Source of the DNA: Chryseobacterium capnotolerans
GTDB taxonomy: Bacteria > Bacteroidota > Bacteroidia > Flavobacteriales > Weeksellaceae
Reading direction: 5' to 3'
DNA length: 64,000 bases
NCBI RefSeq assembly: GCF_021278965.1
Contig: NZ_CP065589.1
Coordinates: 377,001-441,000, forward strand
Shown: piece after piece, positions 1 to 8,255 of the stretch
How the letters are laid out: each line of letters opens with the position of its first letter
Numbering within the stretch: position 1 is the stretch's first letter
Position numbers and translations under genes: made by a program
Notes under the pieces: generated by a model
Database searches by the model: none
What the model was told of the DNA's origin: nothing
The model's input: only the letters and a program-made list of their open reading frames with translations

Positions 1-2824
1 ACAAGTTCAAACTTTGGTGGGGCCTCAAGTGTTGTAATACGTGGGATGAAATCTATTGGGGGGAATAACCAGGCGCTTTTCGTAGTAGATGGGGTTCCGA
101 TTAGTAATAACAACAATACTATTTCTTCTTCTTATACAATTTTTGATGGTGGTAACTCTATCTCTGACTTAAACCCCAATGATATTGAAAGTGTTAACGT
201 CCTAAAAGGGGCTGCAGCTTCTGCTCTATATGGGGAAAAGAGCTTCCGCAGGGGTTGTGGTAATTACTACTAAAAAAGGAAAATCCAGAAAGAATGATGA
301 ATGGGGGGTAACTCTTTCTACAGAATATCAGTATGGAGAAATTGATAAATCAACCTTTGCAAAATACCAAAATAAATATGGGGCTGGATATGGCCCTGCT
401 TCAACATTCTTGAAAAGAGACGTAGATGGAGATGGTGTTCTTGATCTGGTAGTAGGAACAAGTAATGATGCTTCTGTAGGGGCAGCTTTTGATCCGAATC
501 TGATGGTTTATCAGTGGTATTCTTTATACCCACAACTTGCAGGGTATCATAAAGCGACTCCTTGGGTAGCAGCGAAACATACACCTATAGATTTCTTTGA
601 AAGTGCACAAACCACTTCCAATTCAGTTACTATTGAAAAAGGAGGTGAGAATGGAAGCATTTTATTAAACTATAATAACTTTTTAACTACAGGGGTTCTT
701 CCAAATTCTGAACAAAAGAAAAATACGCTTTCTGCAAAATTTGATTATAAAATAACAGATAAACTTACTGCAACTGTTTATTCTTCTTTAACCATGCAGA
801 ATACGGTGGGTAGAAATACAACAGGATATAATGATAATATTCTGACAGGATTTAGACAGTGGTGGCAAACCAATGTAGATATTTATCAGTTAAGAGATGC
901 TTATTTTGGCACGGGTGGGCAAAACATAACATGGAACCCTTACGGGTATGATGATCCAGATAATTTCCAGGCACCTGCATACTGGAATAATCCTTATTTT
1001 GATCGTTATCAAAACTACCAGAGTGATTATAGAACTCGTTTCTTCGGATATGCGATGTTGAATTATAAAATCTCCAATGCTGTGAGTATAACGGGAAGAC
1101 TATCATCTGACTTTTCAAACCAAAAAACAGAGGTAAGAAAAGCTGTAGGTAGCCACCCAGAATCTTTTGGAATTGTTTCCGGTGTTCCAACAACGTTAAA
1201 TCCACAACCAAATGCTTCATCAGGTTATTACTTAGGCAATTTATATACTAATGAAATCAACTTTGATTTATTTGCTAATTACAATAAAAAATTTGACAAT
1301 GATATTAGCTTAGGAGCTTTATTAGGTACTTCCTTAAGAAGAAACTCTATTGAAACAACTGACGCTTCTACTCAACCGGATCTGTCTGGAGCAGGGTTAA
1401 TTGTACCTGGTTTATACGCTATTAGAAACTCTGCGGGGCAGGTGGTTCCTACTCAGGAATATACTGCAACTGCTACGCTACCTAGAGCTTACGGTCAGAT
1501 TTCCTTGGGGTATAAAGATACTTATTTCTTGGAAGGTACTGGAAGTGTTGATAAATCTTCCAATTTACCAAGTGGTAATAATGTGTATTTTTATCCATCA
1601 ATTTCAGGATCTGTAGTGTTATCTAATCTTATCAATCAAGATTGGCTTTCTTTCTTAAAAGTGAGAGGAAACTGGGCTCAGGTCGGTAAAACTACAGATA
1701 ACTTTAGATTAATAGATACCTATAATATCAGAGGCCTATATAATGGAATTCCAATTGTAGACCCCAATAGTACTAAAAATAATTTTAACTTAAAGCCTGA
1801 AAGATCTACCGAAGTAGAGGTAGGTATGGAAGCTAGATTTCTTAACAACAGGATTGGGTTTGATGTGAGTTTGTATAAAACAAATTCAAAAGATCAAATT
1901 CTGGTAGTTCCAATATCTGGAGCATCTGGTTATACAAGAAAATTGTTTAATGCTGGTGAATTGGAAAATAAAGGAATTGAAGTTCAGTTAAATCTAGTTC
2001 CATTAAAAAGTGAAAACTTTAGATGGGATATGAACTGGAACTGGGCAATCAACCAGAATAAAGTAGTAAGTCTTAATGAAGGAATGAAAAACTTACAACT
2101 GGGAAGAGCGGTAAATGATGTAACATTTAATGCGCCTGTAGGTGAAGCTTACGGACAAATTTGGGGTACAGATTATATATACTCACCAGATGGACAAAGA
2201 GTAATTGATCCTAATACTGGAAAGTATATGATCACAACTTCTAAAACCAATGTGATTGGTAACATTATGCCACAATACACATGGAGTGTAAGGAATAATA
2301 TTAGTTATAAGGCATTTACTTTCACTTTCCTTATTGATGGGCAACAGGGAGGTAGTGTATTCTCGGGAGATATGTTGTATGGAACTGATACTGGATTGTA
2401 TCCTGAAACATTGGCTATCAGAGAACCTGGAGCTATATTACCAGGGGTAGTAATGCAAAATGGACAGTATGTTCAAAATAATGTTCCGATTAAAACCGTA
2501 TCTGGATCACTATTACGTACAGGACAATATGCGGCAAAAGAATTCGTTTATGATGCAACCTTCATTAAATTAAGAGAGGCTGCAATCTATTTTGATGTGC
2601 CAAAAAGCTTATATGCCAATACTTTTATCAAGAGTATGAAGTTTGGAGTATTTGGAAGAAACTTGTGGATTATTCATAAGAATTTGCCTTATGCAGATCC
2701 TGAAGCAGGGTATACAGGAGGTTCGGCTACTGGAGTACAAGGTGCTAATTTATCTAGAGGATATTCTATTGGAGCCATGCCGACAACCAGAACTTTCGGA
2801 GCTAATTTTACCGTTAATTTTTAA
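1..2824 (+). CDS. SusC/RagA-family TonB-linked outer membrane transporter (5' truncated by window, one frameshift)
   Basis: Outer membrane, TonB-dependent importer that pairs with a SusD lipoprotein to take up a nutrient; the substrate cannot be read from the sequence. The window opens inside the plug domain (ASSVVIRGMKS, FVVDGVPISN, LKGAAASALYG). The barrel follows and ends in the usual aromatic C-terminus (TFGANFTVNF). The plug is read in frame 1 up to about 235 and the rest in frame 2. The family motif ALYG-(S/K)RASAGVVVITTKKG is restored if one base is removed from the GGGGAAAA at 232-239. The signal peptide and carboxypeptidase-like domain lie outside the window. The SusD gene follows after 11 bp, so the two form an operon. 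Family assignment is certain; whether the frameshift is real is not. Confidence 0.93.
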
Positions 2825-2835
2825 TTGAAGTCAAA

Positions 2836-4263
2836 ATGAAAAAAATAATATTAAGCCTTTTTATAACTAGCATGGCTTTAATATCATGCGAAAGGGACAT
2901 TACCACGCTAAATGAGGATACTAAGAACCCGGCAAACGTAAACCCTGAATTTATGTTCGCATCAGCGGAAGTCGGACTATTAACTCAAATGACCAGCCCA
3001 AGTGTAAATTTAAATATCTTTAGATTCTTTACTCAACAATGGGCTGAAACTCAATATACTGATGAATCAGTGTACAATCTTCCAAAGAGAAGTGTGCCGG
3101 ATAATAATTGGAATATTTTATATGCTCAACTATTGAAATTAGAACAAGTTAGAACTGCAACTAATGCGATAGGAGATGCTTCTCTTAAAGCAAGTAAAAT
3201 TGCAACCATCGAAGCTTTGGAAATATATATTTATAGCGTATTGGTAGATACTTATGGAGATATTCCATATTCTCAGTCTATTAAAGTTGATCAATATCCA
3301 AACCCTGCTTACGATGATGGAAAGACTATCTATGCAGATTTAATCAAAAGAGCTGATGCTGCTATTGCTTTATTAGCAACTTCAACTTCTTCAGGTTTTG
3401 GCTCAAGTGATGCAATCTTTGGAGGAGATAGAGATAAAATCAAAGCATTCATTAATAGTACAAAACTTAGATTAGGTTTAAATTTAGCTGATGTAGATAA
3501 TGCTTTGGCAAAATCAACTGTTGAAAGTGCTGTAACTAGTGGTGTAGTTCTTACAAACGCTGATAATATTGGATTAAAATTTGCGTCATCAGGTCAATTT
3601 GTTAATCCTATGTTTATAGAAATGGTATCTAGTGGTAGAAATGATTTTATACCATCTGATGTATATTTGGATGCAATGAATGCTGAATCAGATCCAAGAC
3701 GTCCAAGCTACTTTACAACTGCTCCTTCAGGACAATATGTGGGAGGTGTGTATGGTTCTGAGAACGTGTATGGAAGTTTTTCGCATGTGAATCCTGAGCT
3801 TTTAAAGGCTGATAGTTATGCTTATCTTTTCGATGCTGCTGAAGTTAATTTTATGCTAGCTGAAGCTGCAGAAAGAGGATTTAATGTTGGAGGTACAGCG
3901 GCAACTTATTTTACTAATGGTATTAAAGCTTCAATGGACTTCTGGGGAGTTAGCCCAGCAAATCGTGATGCTTACGTTGCAGCTCATAATTATACAACAT
4001 TACCAGGAACATGGAAACAAAAAATAGGAAATGAAGCTTGGATTGCAGCTCATAACAGAGGATTCGAAGCATGGGAGTTCTCAAGAAGGCTAGACTTTAG
4101 GGTGTTTGTAAAACCAGAAACCAGAGATGTACCTACAAGACTTTATTATCCAATTAATGAAGGAAGTGTGAATGGTGCAAATAGAGCAAATGCATGTATA
4201 AAGCAATGGGGATCTGTAAATGGAGACACTCAGGGAGCTAAAGTCTTCTGGGATAAGTTTTAA
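2836..4263 (+). CDS. SusD/RagB-family nutrient-binding outer membrane lipoprotein
   Basis: A 475-residue cell-surface lipoprotein that caps the upstream SusC barrel and captures its substrate. A signal peptide ends in a lipobox with the lipidated Cys at residue 18 (ALISC-ERD). The body has the alpha-helical TPR-like pattern of the SusD-like family (NWNILYAQLLKLEQVR, LEIYIYSVLVDTYGDIPYSQ, AEVNFMLAEAAERG) and a typical end with AWEFSRRLDFR and YPINEGSVN. It lies 11 bp after susC. No glycosidase or peptidase gene neighbours the pair, so the substrate is open. A long-armed inverted repeat follows within 30 bp and probably ends the operon transcript. Confidence 0.93.
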   Translation: MKKIILSLFITSMALISCERDITTLNEDTKNPANVNPEFMFASAEVGLLTQMTSPSVNLNIFRFFTQQWAETQYTDESVYNLPKRSVPDNNWNILYAQLLKLEQVRTATNAIGDASLKASKIATIEALEIYIYSVLVDTYGDIPYSQSIKVDQYPNPAYDDGKTIYADLIKRADAAIALLATSTSSGFGSSDAIFGGDRDKIKAFINSTKLRLGLNLADVDNALAKSTVESAVTSGVVLTNADNIGLKFASSGQFVNPMFIEMVSSGRNDFIPSDVYLDAMNAESDPRRPSYFTTAPSGQYVGGVYGSENVYGSFSHVNPELLKADSYAYLFDAAEVNFMLAEAAERGFNVGGTAATYFTNGIKASMDFWGVSPANRDAYVAAHNYTTLPGTWKQKIGNEAWIAAHNRGFEAWEFSRRLDFRVFVKPETRDVPTRLYYPINEGSVNGANRANACIKQWGSVNGDTQGAKVFWDKF

Positions 4264-4288
4264 TAATATTTTCTCTATAACAAATATA

Positions 4289-4391
4289 AGAGGCTGTCTC
4301 AAAAGTACCCCCTCTCTCGAACTCCTGTCTGACAACTTTTGTTGTTTAGGAGATTCTCGGAGCGTTAGTTTACCTTTTGAGACAGCCTCTT
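4289..4391 (+). terminator. Long-armed inverted repeat, probable terminator of the susCD operon
   Basis: Perfect 18-bp arms at 4289-4306 and 4374-4391 (AAGAGGCTGTCTCAAAAG and its complement) flank a 67-nt loop. The loop holds weaker nested pairing (CAAC-TTTT-GTTG near 4333-4343; CTCCT/AGGAG). The right arm runs into TTTTGTTTATAT, as in a Rho-independent terminator. The long, structured loop is unusual; a small MITE-like element used as a terminator is an alternative. Confidence 0.6.
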
Positions 4392-4492
4392 TTGTTTATA
4401 TGGATTTATATTCAAGAATGTTAAAAGATAGATTAGTTAATTAATGGATCAAAAATATTATTATATTTAAATTCACAAATAAAATAAATGAT

Positions 4493-4629
4493 ATGAAAAA
4501 TTTGAAAAAAATTTCAAAGCAAGAATTGAAGAATATTCAAGGTGGTTCTGCACCAGAATGGTGTGTAGGTCCAGGAGGATGTTGGGATCCTATTAAAAAA
4601 GATGTTATCCAGCGGGAGAATGCCCTTAA
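4493..4629 (+). CDS. Double-glycine leader peptide with four-cysteine core (frameshifted as read)
   Basis: Small precursor peptide with a Bacteroidota GG leader (MKNLKKISKQELKNIQGG, residues 1-18), the kind cleaved by peptidase-containing ABC exporters. As read, the frame runs to 4678 with a tail unlike the family. If the A6 run at 4595-4600 is one A short, the frame becomes ..CWDPIKKRCYPAGECP and stops at 4627-4629. That gives 45 residues with Cys 24, 30, 38 and 44, matching the cysteine pattern of the second peptide at 5158. No transporter or modification enzyme is nearby. Function unknown: bacteriocin, signal or secreted defensin-like peptide are all possible. The leader call is firm; the corrected tail is inference. 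Confidence 0.7.
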
Positions 4630-4735
4630 CACAATTTTAAAAAAAATCTTATTCTTGCATTGCACTCAGAATACTTGAGCAATAAAAAAGTACCTGGGAA
4701 TGGTGAGTTTTTTAGAAAAGAATAGAAGATTTATT

Positions 4736-4757
4736 AAAACTGCCTTCTGGCGGTTTT
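4736..4757 (+). terminator. Rho-independent terminator after GG peptide 1
   Basis: Stem AAAACTGCC/GGCGGTTTT (one G-U pair) with loop TTCT, followed by TGTTTTTA. It lies about 105 bp after the corrected peptide stop. Confidence 0.6.
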
Positions 4758-4920
4758 TGTTTTTACCTATGACAATGTTTAGACTTTATTATTATGGTAA
4801 GAATGTTTTTTTGCAAGATGAATTTTTTTGATTTTCAGAATAAATATTTAAAAACCTGTCAATTGAATATATATGATTGATCTTTTTTATTTCACTAAAG
4901 TACATACTTTAAATTTTGAG

Positions 4921-5072
4921 ATAAATTATAAAGATATTCTAGTGTAGAAGCCTTCGTCTATTATTTTAAATATGTATTGGTAAAGCCATCAAGCTGGAAG
5001 TTCAGGAAAATAAACGGAATTCAAGGATGACTTTACTATTGTTATTTCTCTGGTGCTAAATTGTTAAAGAAT
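4921..5072 (+). pseudogene. Decayed duplicate of the 5' end of argS
   Basis: This stretch aligns along its length with the first ~50 codons of the intact argS at 5496. Examples: ATAAATTATAAAGATATT against ATGAATATTAAAGATATT, and a 24-nt identical core at 4991-5014 and 5568-5591. After that TAAACGGAATTC.. matches TAAAACGGAATTT.., and GACTTTACTATTGTTA matches GACTTTACCATTGTTA. The start codon is ATA, and small indels and stops destroy the frame, so it is not translated. The rest of argS is missing. The second GG peptide gene lies between this relic and the functional argS. Confidence 0.8.
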
Positions 5073-5157
5073 TGATTTAAATATTATTTCCACAAAATTA
5101 AGTTTGCTATTTAGGGTTTATTTGATATATTAGTTGTGAATTTAACATCAATTAAAA

Positions 5158-5316
5158 ATGTCAATTATGAAAAAATTAAGAAAGTTATTAAAATCTGATT
5201 TAAAAATTATTTCTGGAGGCTGGGTTCCGCCGCCAGGTGGGAGATGCCCTGAAGGGACATGTCAATACAGAGAGAATGGTCCATGTAGAGATTATAATCC
5301 AGATAAGTGCTATTAG
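5158..5316 (+). CDS. Double-glycine leader peptide 2, four-cysteine core
   Basis: Precursor peptide of 52 residues from ATG 5158, or 49 from ATG 5167; the second start gives the family-type beginning MKKLRKLLKSDLKIISGG. The core after GG is rich in Pro, Gly and Cys (WVPPPGGRCPEGTCQY..) and counted from 5167 has Cys 27, 32, 40 and 48. It is a paralogue of the peptide at 4493 in leader and cysteine layout (C-x4/5-C-x7-C-x5/7-C). No exporter gene is near, so maturation would depend on a transporter elsewhere. A strong terminator follows at 5381. It is real by leader similarity; function unknown. Confidence 0.72.
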   Translation: MSIMKKLRKLLKSDLKIISGGWVPPPGGRCPEGTCQYRENGPCRDYNPDKCY

Positions 5317-5380
5317 ATAAATTCATCTAATTGAAGGAGGATATTTAAAGATAAAGAATAAATACATCCATAAATTTTAA

Positions 5381-5411
5381 AAAGAGTTCGGTAACTGTTA
5401 CCGAACTCTTT
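5381..5411 (+). terminator. Strong terminator after GG peptide 2
   Basis: Near-perfect palindrome with 15-bp arms, AAAGAGTTCGGTAAC and its complement, separated by one T. It ends in CTCTTTCC. It separates the peptide gene from argS. Confidence 0.75.
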
Positions 5412-5414
5412 CCG

Positions 5415-5422
5415 TATATTTG
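5415..5422 (+). promoter_or_regulatory. Possible -7 box of argS promoter
   Basis: TATATTTG matches the Bacteroidota -7 consensus TAnnTTTG about 75 bp before the argS ATG. No TTG stands at the proper 17-23 nt upstream because the terminator hairpin occupies that place, so this is only a weak call. Confidence 0.3.
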
Positions 5423-5495
5423 TACCTCAAAATAGTTGAGGTAAAACGTTTGTTAAAATTTTTATTTCAAGCGATTAAGAAAAGAACTTAGAAAC

Positions 5496-7256
5496 ATGAA
5501 TATTAAAGATATTATAGAACAAAAACTTTCAGAGGTCATTTTAAATGTATTTCAGTTAAAAGACATTAAGCTGGAAGTTCAGGAAAATAAAACGGAATTT
5601 GAAGGTGACTTTACCATTGTTACTTTCCCATTGGTAAAACAATTGAAGAAAAATCCTGAGAGTATTGGAGTAGAATTGGGTGAAGCTTTAACAGAGCAGA
5701 CAGATATTTTTGAAAGCTTTAATGTGGTTAAGGGATTCCTTAATGTTAAAGTAAAAAATCAGCTGTTTGTAGATAATTTCAGATCTGTACACACTGGTTT
5801 TTCAACAATAGAGAAGAAAAATGCTACCGTAATGGTGGAATATTCTTCACCAAACACCAACAAGCCTTTGCACTTGGGGCATATCAGAAACAACCTGTTA
5901 GGTTTTTCTGTGGCTCAGATTTTAAAAGAGGCTGGCTATGATGTGATCAAAACCCAGATCATCAATGACAGAGGGATTCATATCTGTAAATCGATGTTGG
6001 CTTGGGAGAAATTCGGAAATGGTGAGACTCCTGAAACAACTAATACAAAAGGAGATAAATTTGTTGGAAACTACTATGTAGAATTTGACAAAAATTATAA
6101 AAAAGAAATTGCTGAACTTGTCGCTCAGGGAGCAACAGAAGAGCAGGCTAAAAAAGATGCTCCGGTAATGAAGGAAGCTCAGAAGATGCTTCTGGATTGG
6201 GAAAATGGAGATGAAACGGTAAGAAATCTTTGGGCAGAAATGAATTCCTGGGTATACAAAGGATTCAACGAGACGTATAAAAGATTAGGCGTTGATTTTG
6301 ACCAGGTTCAGTATGAAAGCAATACGTATATTTTAGGAAAGGATCTTATCCAGGCAGGTTTGGATAAAGGAGTATTGTATCAAAAAGAAGATGGTTCTGT
6401 GTGGTGTGATCTTACAGATGAAGGACTTGATCAAAAACTATTATTACGTTCTGATGGTACTTCTGTGTATATGACTCAGGATCTGGGAACAGCAGTAGAG
6501 CGTTTTAAGCAAAACAATATTCAAAAGCTTATCTATACGGTAGGAAATGAACAAGATTATCACTTCCAGGTTTTATTCAAAATCCTTAAAAAATTAGGAT
6601 ATGAATGGGCCGATCAGTTATTCCATCTTTCTTACGGGATGGTTGAATTACCAGAAGGAAAAATGAAATCTCGTGAAGGAACTGTAGTAGATGCGGATGA
6701 TCTAATGCAGGAAATGTATGAAACTGCAAAGTCTAAAGCTCAGGAACTAGGAAAGCTTGAAAGCCTTTCTGAAGAAGATAAAGAAGTCTCTTATGAAACC
6801 GTAGGATTAGGAGCATTAAAATACTTCATGCTGAAAGTAGATCCTAAGAAAAAAATGCTTTTCAACCCTGCTGAAAGTATTGACTTTAATGGAAATACGG
6901 GGCCTTTCATTCAATATACATATGCTCGTATTCAGTCATTGTTGGCAAAAGCAGCGTTTGCATATGCTGAAACTGCTGATGTAACTTTGAATCAGTTTGA
7001 AAAAGAATTGATTATGCAATTGGCTAACTTTAAAACAGTAGTGGCTAAGTCTGCAGAAACATTGAGCCCTGCATTAGTGGCTAACTATGTGTATGACCTT
7101 GTGAAATCGTATAACTCATTCTATCAGAATAATCCTATTTTGAATCAGGATGATGAAAATATGAAACAATTCCGTCTGAATTTATCAGACCTTACAGCAA
7201 AGACGATCAAAAAATCGTTAGAATTACTGGGAATTGGAACAGTAAACAGAATGTAA
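5496..7256 (+). CDS. argS: Arginyl-tRNA synthetase
   Basis: Cytoplasmic class I aminoacyl-tRNA synthetase that charges tRNA-Arg with arginine using ATP. It has 586 residues, normal for the family. An N-terminal additional domain (residues ~1-105) is followed by the catalytic core with the HIGH-type signature PLHLGHIRNN (H126-H129) and the KMSKS-like loop EGKMKSREGT. The C-terminal anticodon-binding helical bundle ends in LELLGIGTVNRM. It is transcribed alone and closed by a good terminator at 7261. A degenerate copy of its first ~50 codons lies 575 bp upstream. Confidence 0.98.
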   Translation: MNIKDIIEQKLSEVILNVFQLKDIKLEVQENKTEFEGDFTIVTFPLVKQLKKNPESIGVELGEALTEQTDIFESFNVVKGFLNVKVKNQLFVDNFRSVHTGFSTIEKKNATVMVEYSSPNTNKPLHLGHIRNNLLGFSVAQILKEAGYDVIKTQIINDRGIHICKSMLAWEKFGNGETPETTNTKGDKFVGNYYVEFDKNYKKEIAELVAQGATEEQAKKDAPVMKEAQKMLLDWENGDETVRNLWAEMNSWVYKGFNETYKRLGVDFDQVQYESNTYILGKDLIQAGLDKGVLYQKEDGSVWCDLTDEGLDQKLLLRSDGTSVYMTQDLGTAVERFKQNNIQKLIYTVGNEQDYHFQVLFKILKKLGYEWADQLFHLSYGMVELPEGKMKSREGTVVDADDLMQEMYETAKSKAQELGKLESLSEEDKEVSYETVGLGALKYFMLKVDPKKKMLFNPAESIDFNGNTGPFIQYTYARIQSLLAKAAFAYAETADVTLNQFEKELIMQLANFKTVVAKSAETLSPALVANYVYDLVKSYNSFYQNNPILNQDDENMKQFRLNLSDLTAKTIKKSLELLGIGTVNRM

Positions 7257-7260
7257 AAAA

Positions 7261-7286
7261 GCCTCCTGATTTCAGGAGGCTTTTTT
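7261..7286 (+). terminator. Terminator of argS
   Basis: Stem GCCTCCTG/CAGGAGGC with loop ATTT, followed by six T. It lies 4 bp after the argS stop. Confidence 0.9.
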
Positions 7287-7318
7287 GTATTTATATGCTA
7301 ATGATAGCTGCGTAATAA

Positions 7319-8254
7319 TCATTCACTTTTCTCACCATGCATCTGCTTCAAACTATCTGCATAGAGTTTTGCAGGAGTCCATCTTGCATGCTTAGAGAGA
7401 ATGACTTTGTAACCTTTTTTATAGGTGTATACTTTAGTGAACTTGGCACCAAAAAATATGAGCATACAAGAATAGTTGATCCACATCATAATTAAAATTA
7501 CTGTTCCGGCAGCTCCAAATGCTGAAGTAGGCTTAACCTGATTGAAATAAAGACTCAATAAAAATTTCCCCAGCGTAAATAAGGTTGTTGTTAAAAAAGC
7601 ACCTCGCCAAACAGATTTCCAGGTAATTTGTACATCCGGAAGCACTTTAAACATGAGAGCAAATAAGAGCATAACAAGCCCAAATCCGATGGAAAAATTG
7701 ACGACCTCAACAAGCAGGTAAGTTTCAAATCCAAAATATTGGGTGATGATTGTATTAAAAAGACTGATCAAAGAAGATAAAATCATGGTAATCATGAGAA
7801 GGAATCCAAGGATCAGGATCATTCCTAAGGAGTTGGCTCTATCCAGCAAAAATTTAAGCAGCGCTTTCTTCGGTGCAGATTCCACATCCCAAAGGGAATT
7901 CAATGTATGCTGAAGTTGGAAAAATAGAGTAGTAGAACCAAAAACCAAAGCTCCTACTCCTACAGCCTTCATAAAAATATTCTTTTTGTCAATTAAGGCA
8001 CCTGCAAGCATTCCTTCTATGCTTTTCGCGACATCAGGCCCCATAATTCCACTGATTTGAGTGCTGATCTGTCCACGGATAGCCTCTTCACCAAAGAAAT
8101 TCCCTAACACCCAGATAATAATAATTAATAATCCAGGGATAGAAAAGATGGCATAATAAGCCAGGCTCGCTGAATCTTTGGATGCAGAAGAGCTGTTCCA
8201 TTCAGTAAAGGTTTCTTTTAAAACTTCCCAGAAAAATTTAGCATGATTAATCAT
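7319..8254 (-). CDS. YihY/virulence factor BrkB family inner membrane protein
   Basis: Multi-pass inner membrane protein of the YihY/BrkB family; its molecular role is not settled. I choose ATG 8254 (MINHAKFFWEVLKET), one base after the tamL stop, because the longer frame begins with TTG inside tamL. That leaves 311 residues. Hydrophobic segments include YYAIFSIPGLLIIIIWVLG, a helix around GVGALVFGSTTLFFQLQ, several central helices, and LIMMWINYSCMLIFFGAKF near the end; the region before residue 45 carries the typical KDSASLAYYAIFS. It is the last gene of the tamB-tamL-yihY operon. Confidence 0.9.
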   Translation of the reverse strand: MINHAKFFWEVLKETFTEWNSSSASKDSASLAYYAIFSIPGLLIIIIWVLGNFFGEEAIRGQISTQISGIMGPDVAKSIEGMLAGALIDKKNIFMKAVGVGALVFGSTTLFFQLQHTLNSLWDVESAPKKALLKFLLDRANSLGMILILGFLLMITMILSSLISLFNTIITQYFGFETYLLVEVVNFSIGFGLVMLLFALMFKVLPDVQITWKSVWRGAFLTTTLFTLGKFLLSLYFNQVKPTSAFGAAGTVILIMMWINYSCMLIFFGAKFTKVYTYKKGYKVILSKHARWTPAKLYADSLKQMHGEKSE

Positions 8255-8255
8255 A

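Noticed and set aside
852-1220. 122-codon minus-strand frame
   Set aside because: Fully antisense to the SusC barrel; composition is typical of a shadow frame.
4640-4920. Additional GG-peptide genes between the two known ones
   Set aside because: Read in all frames, no leader with an LK..GG pattern is present; only a terminator and AT-rich sequence are seen.
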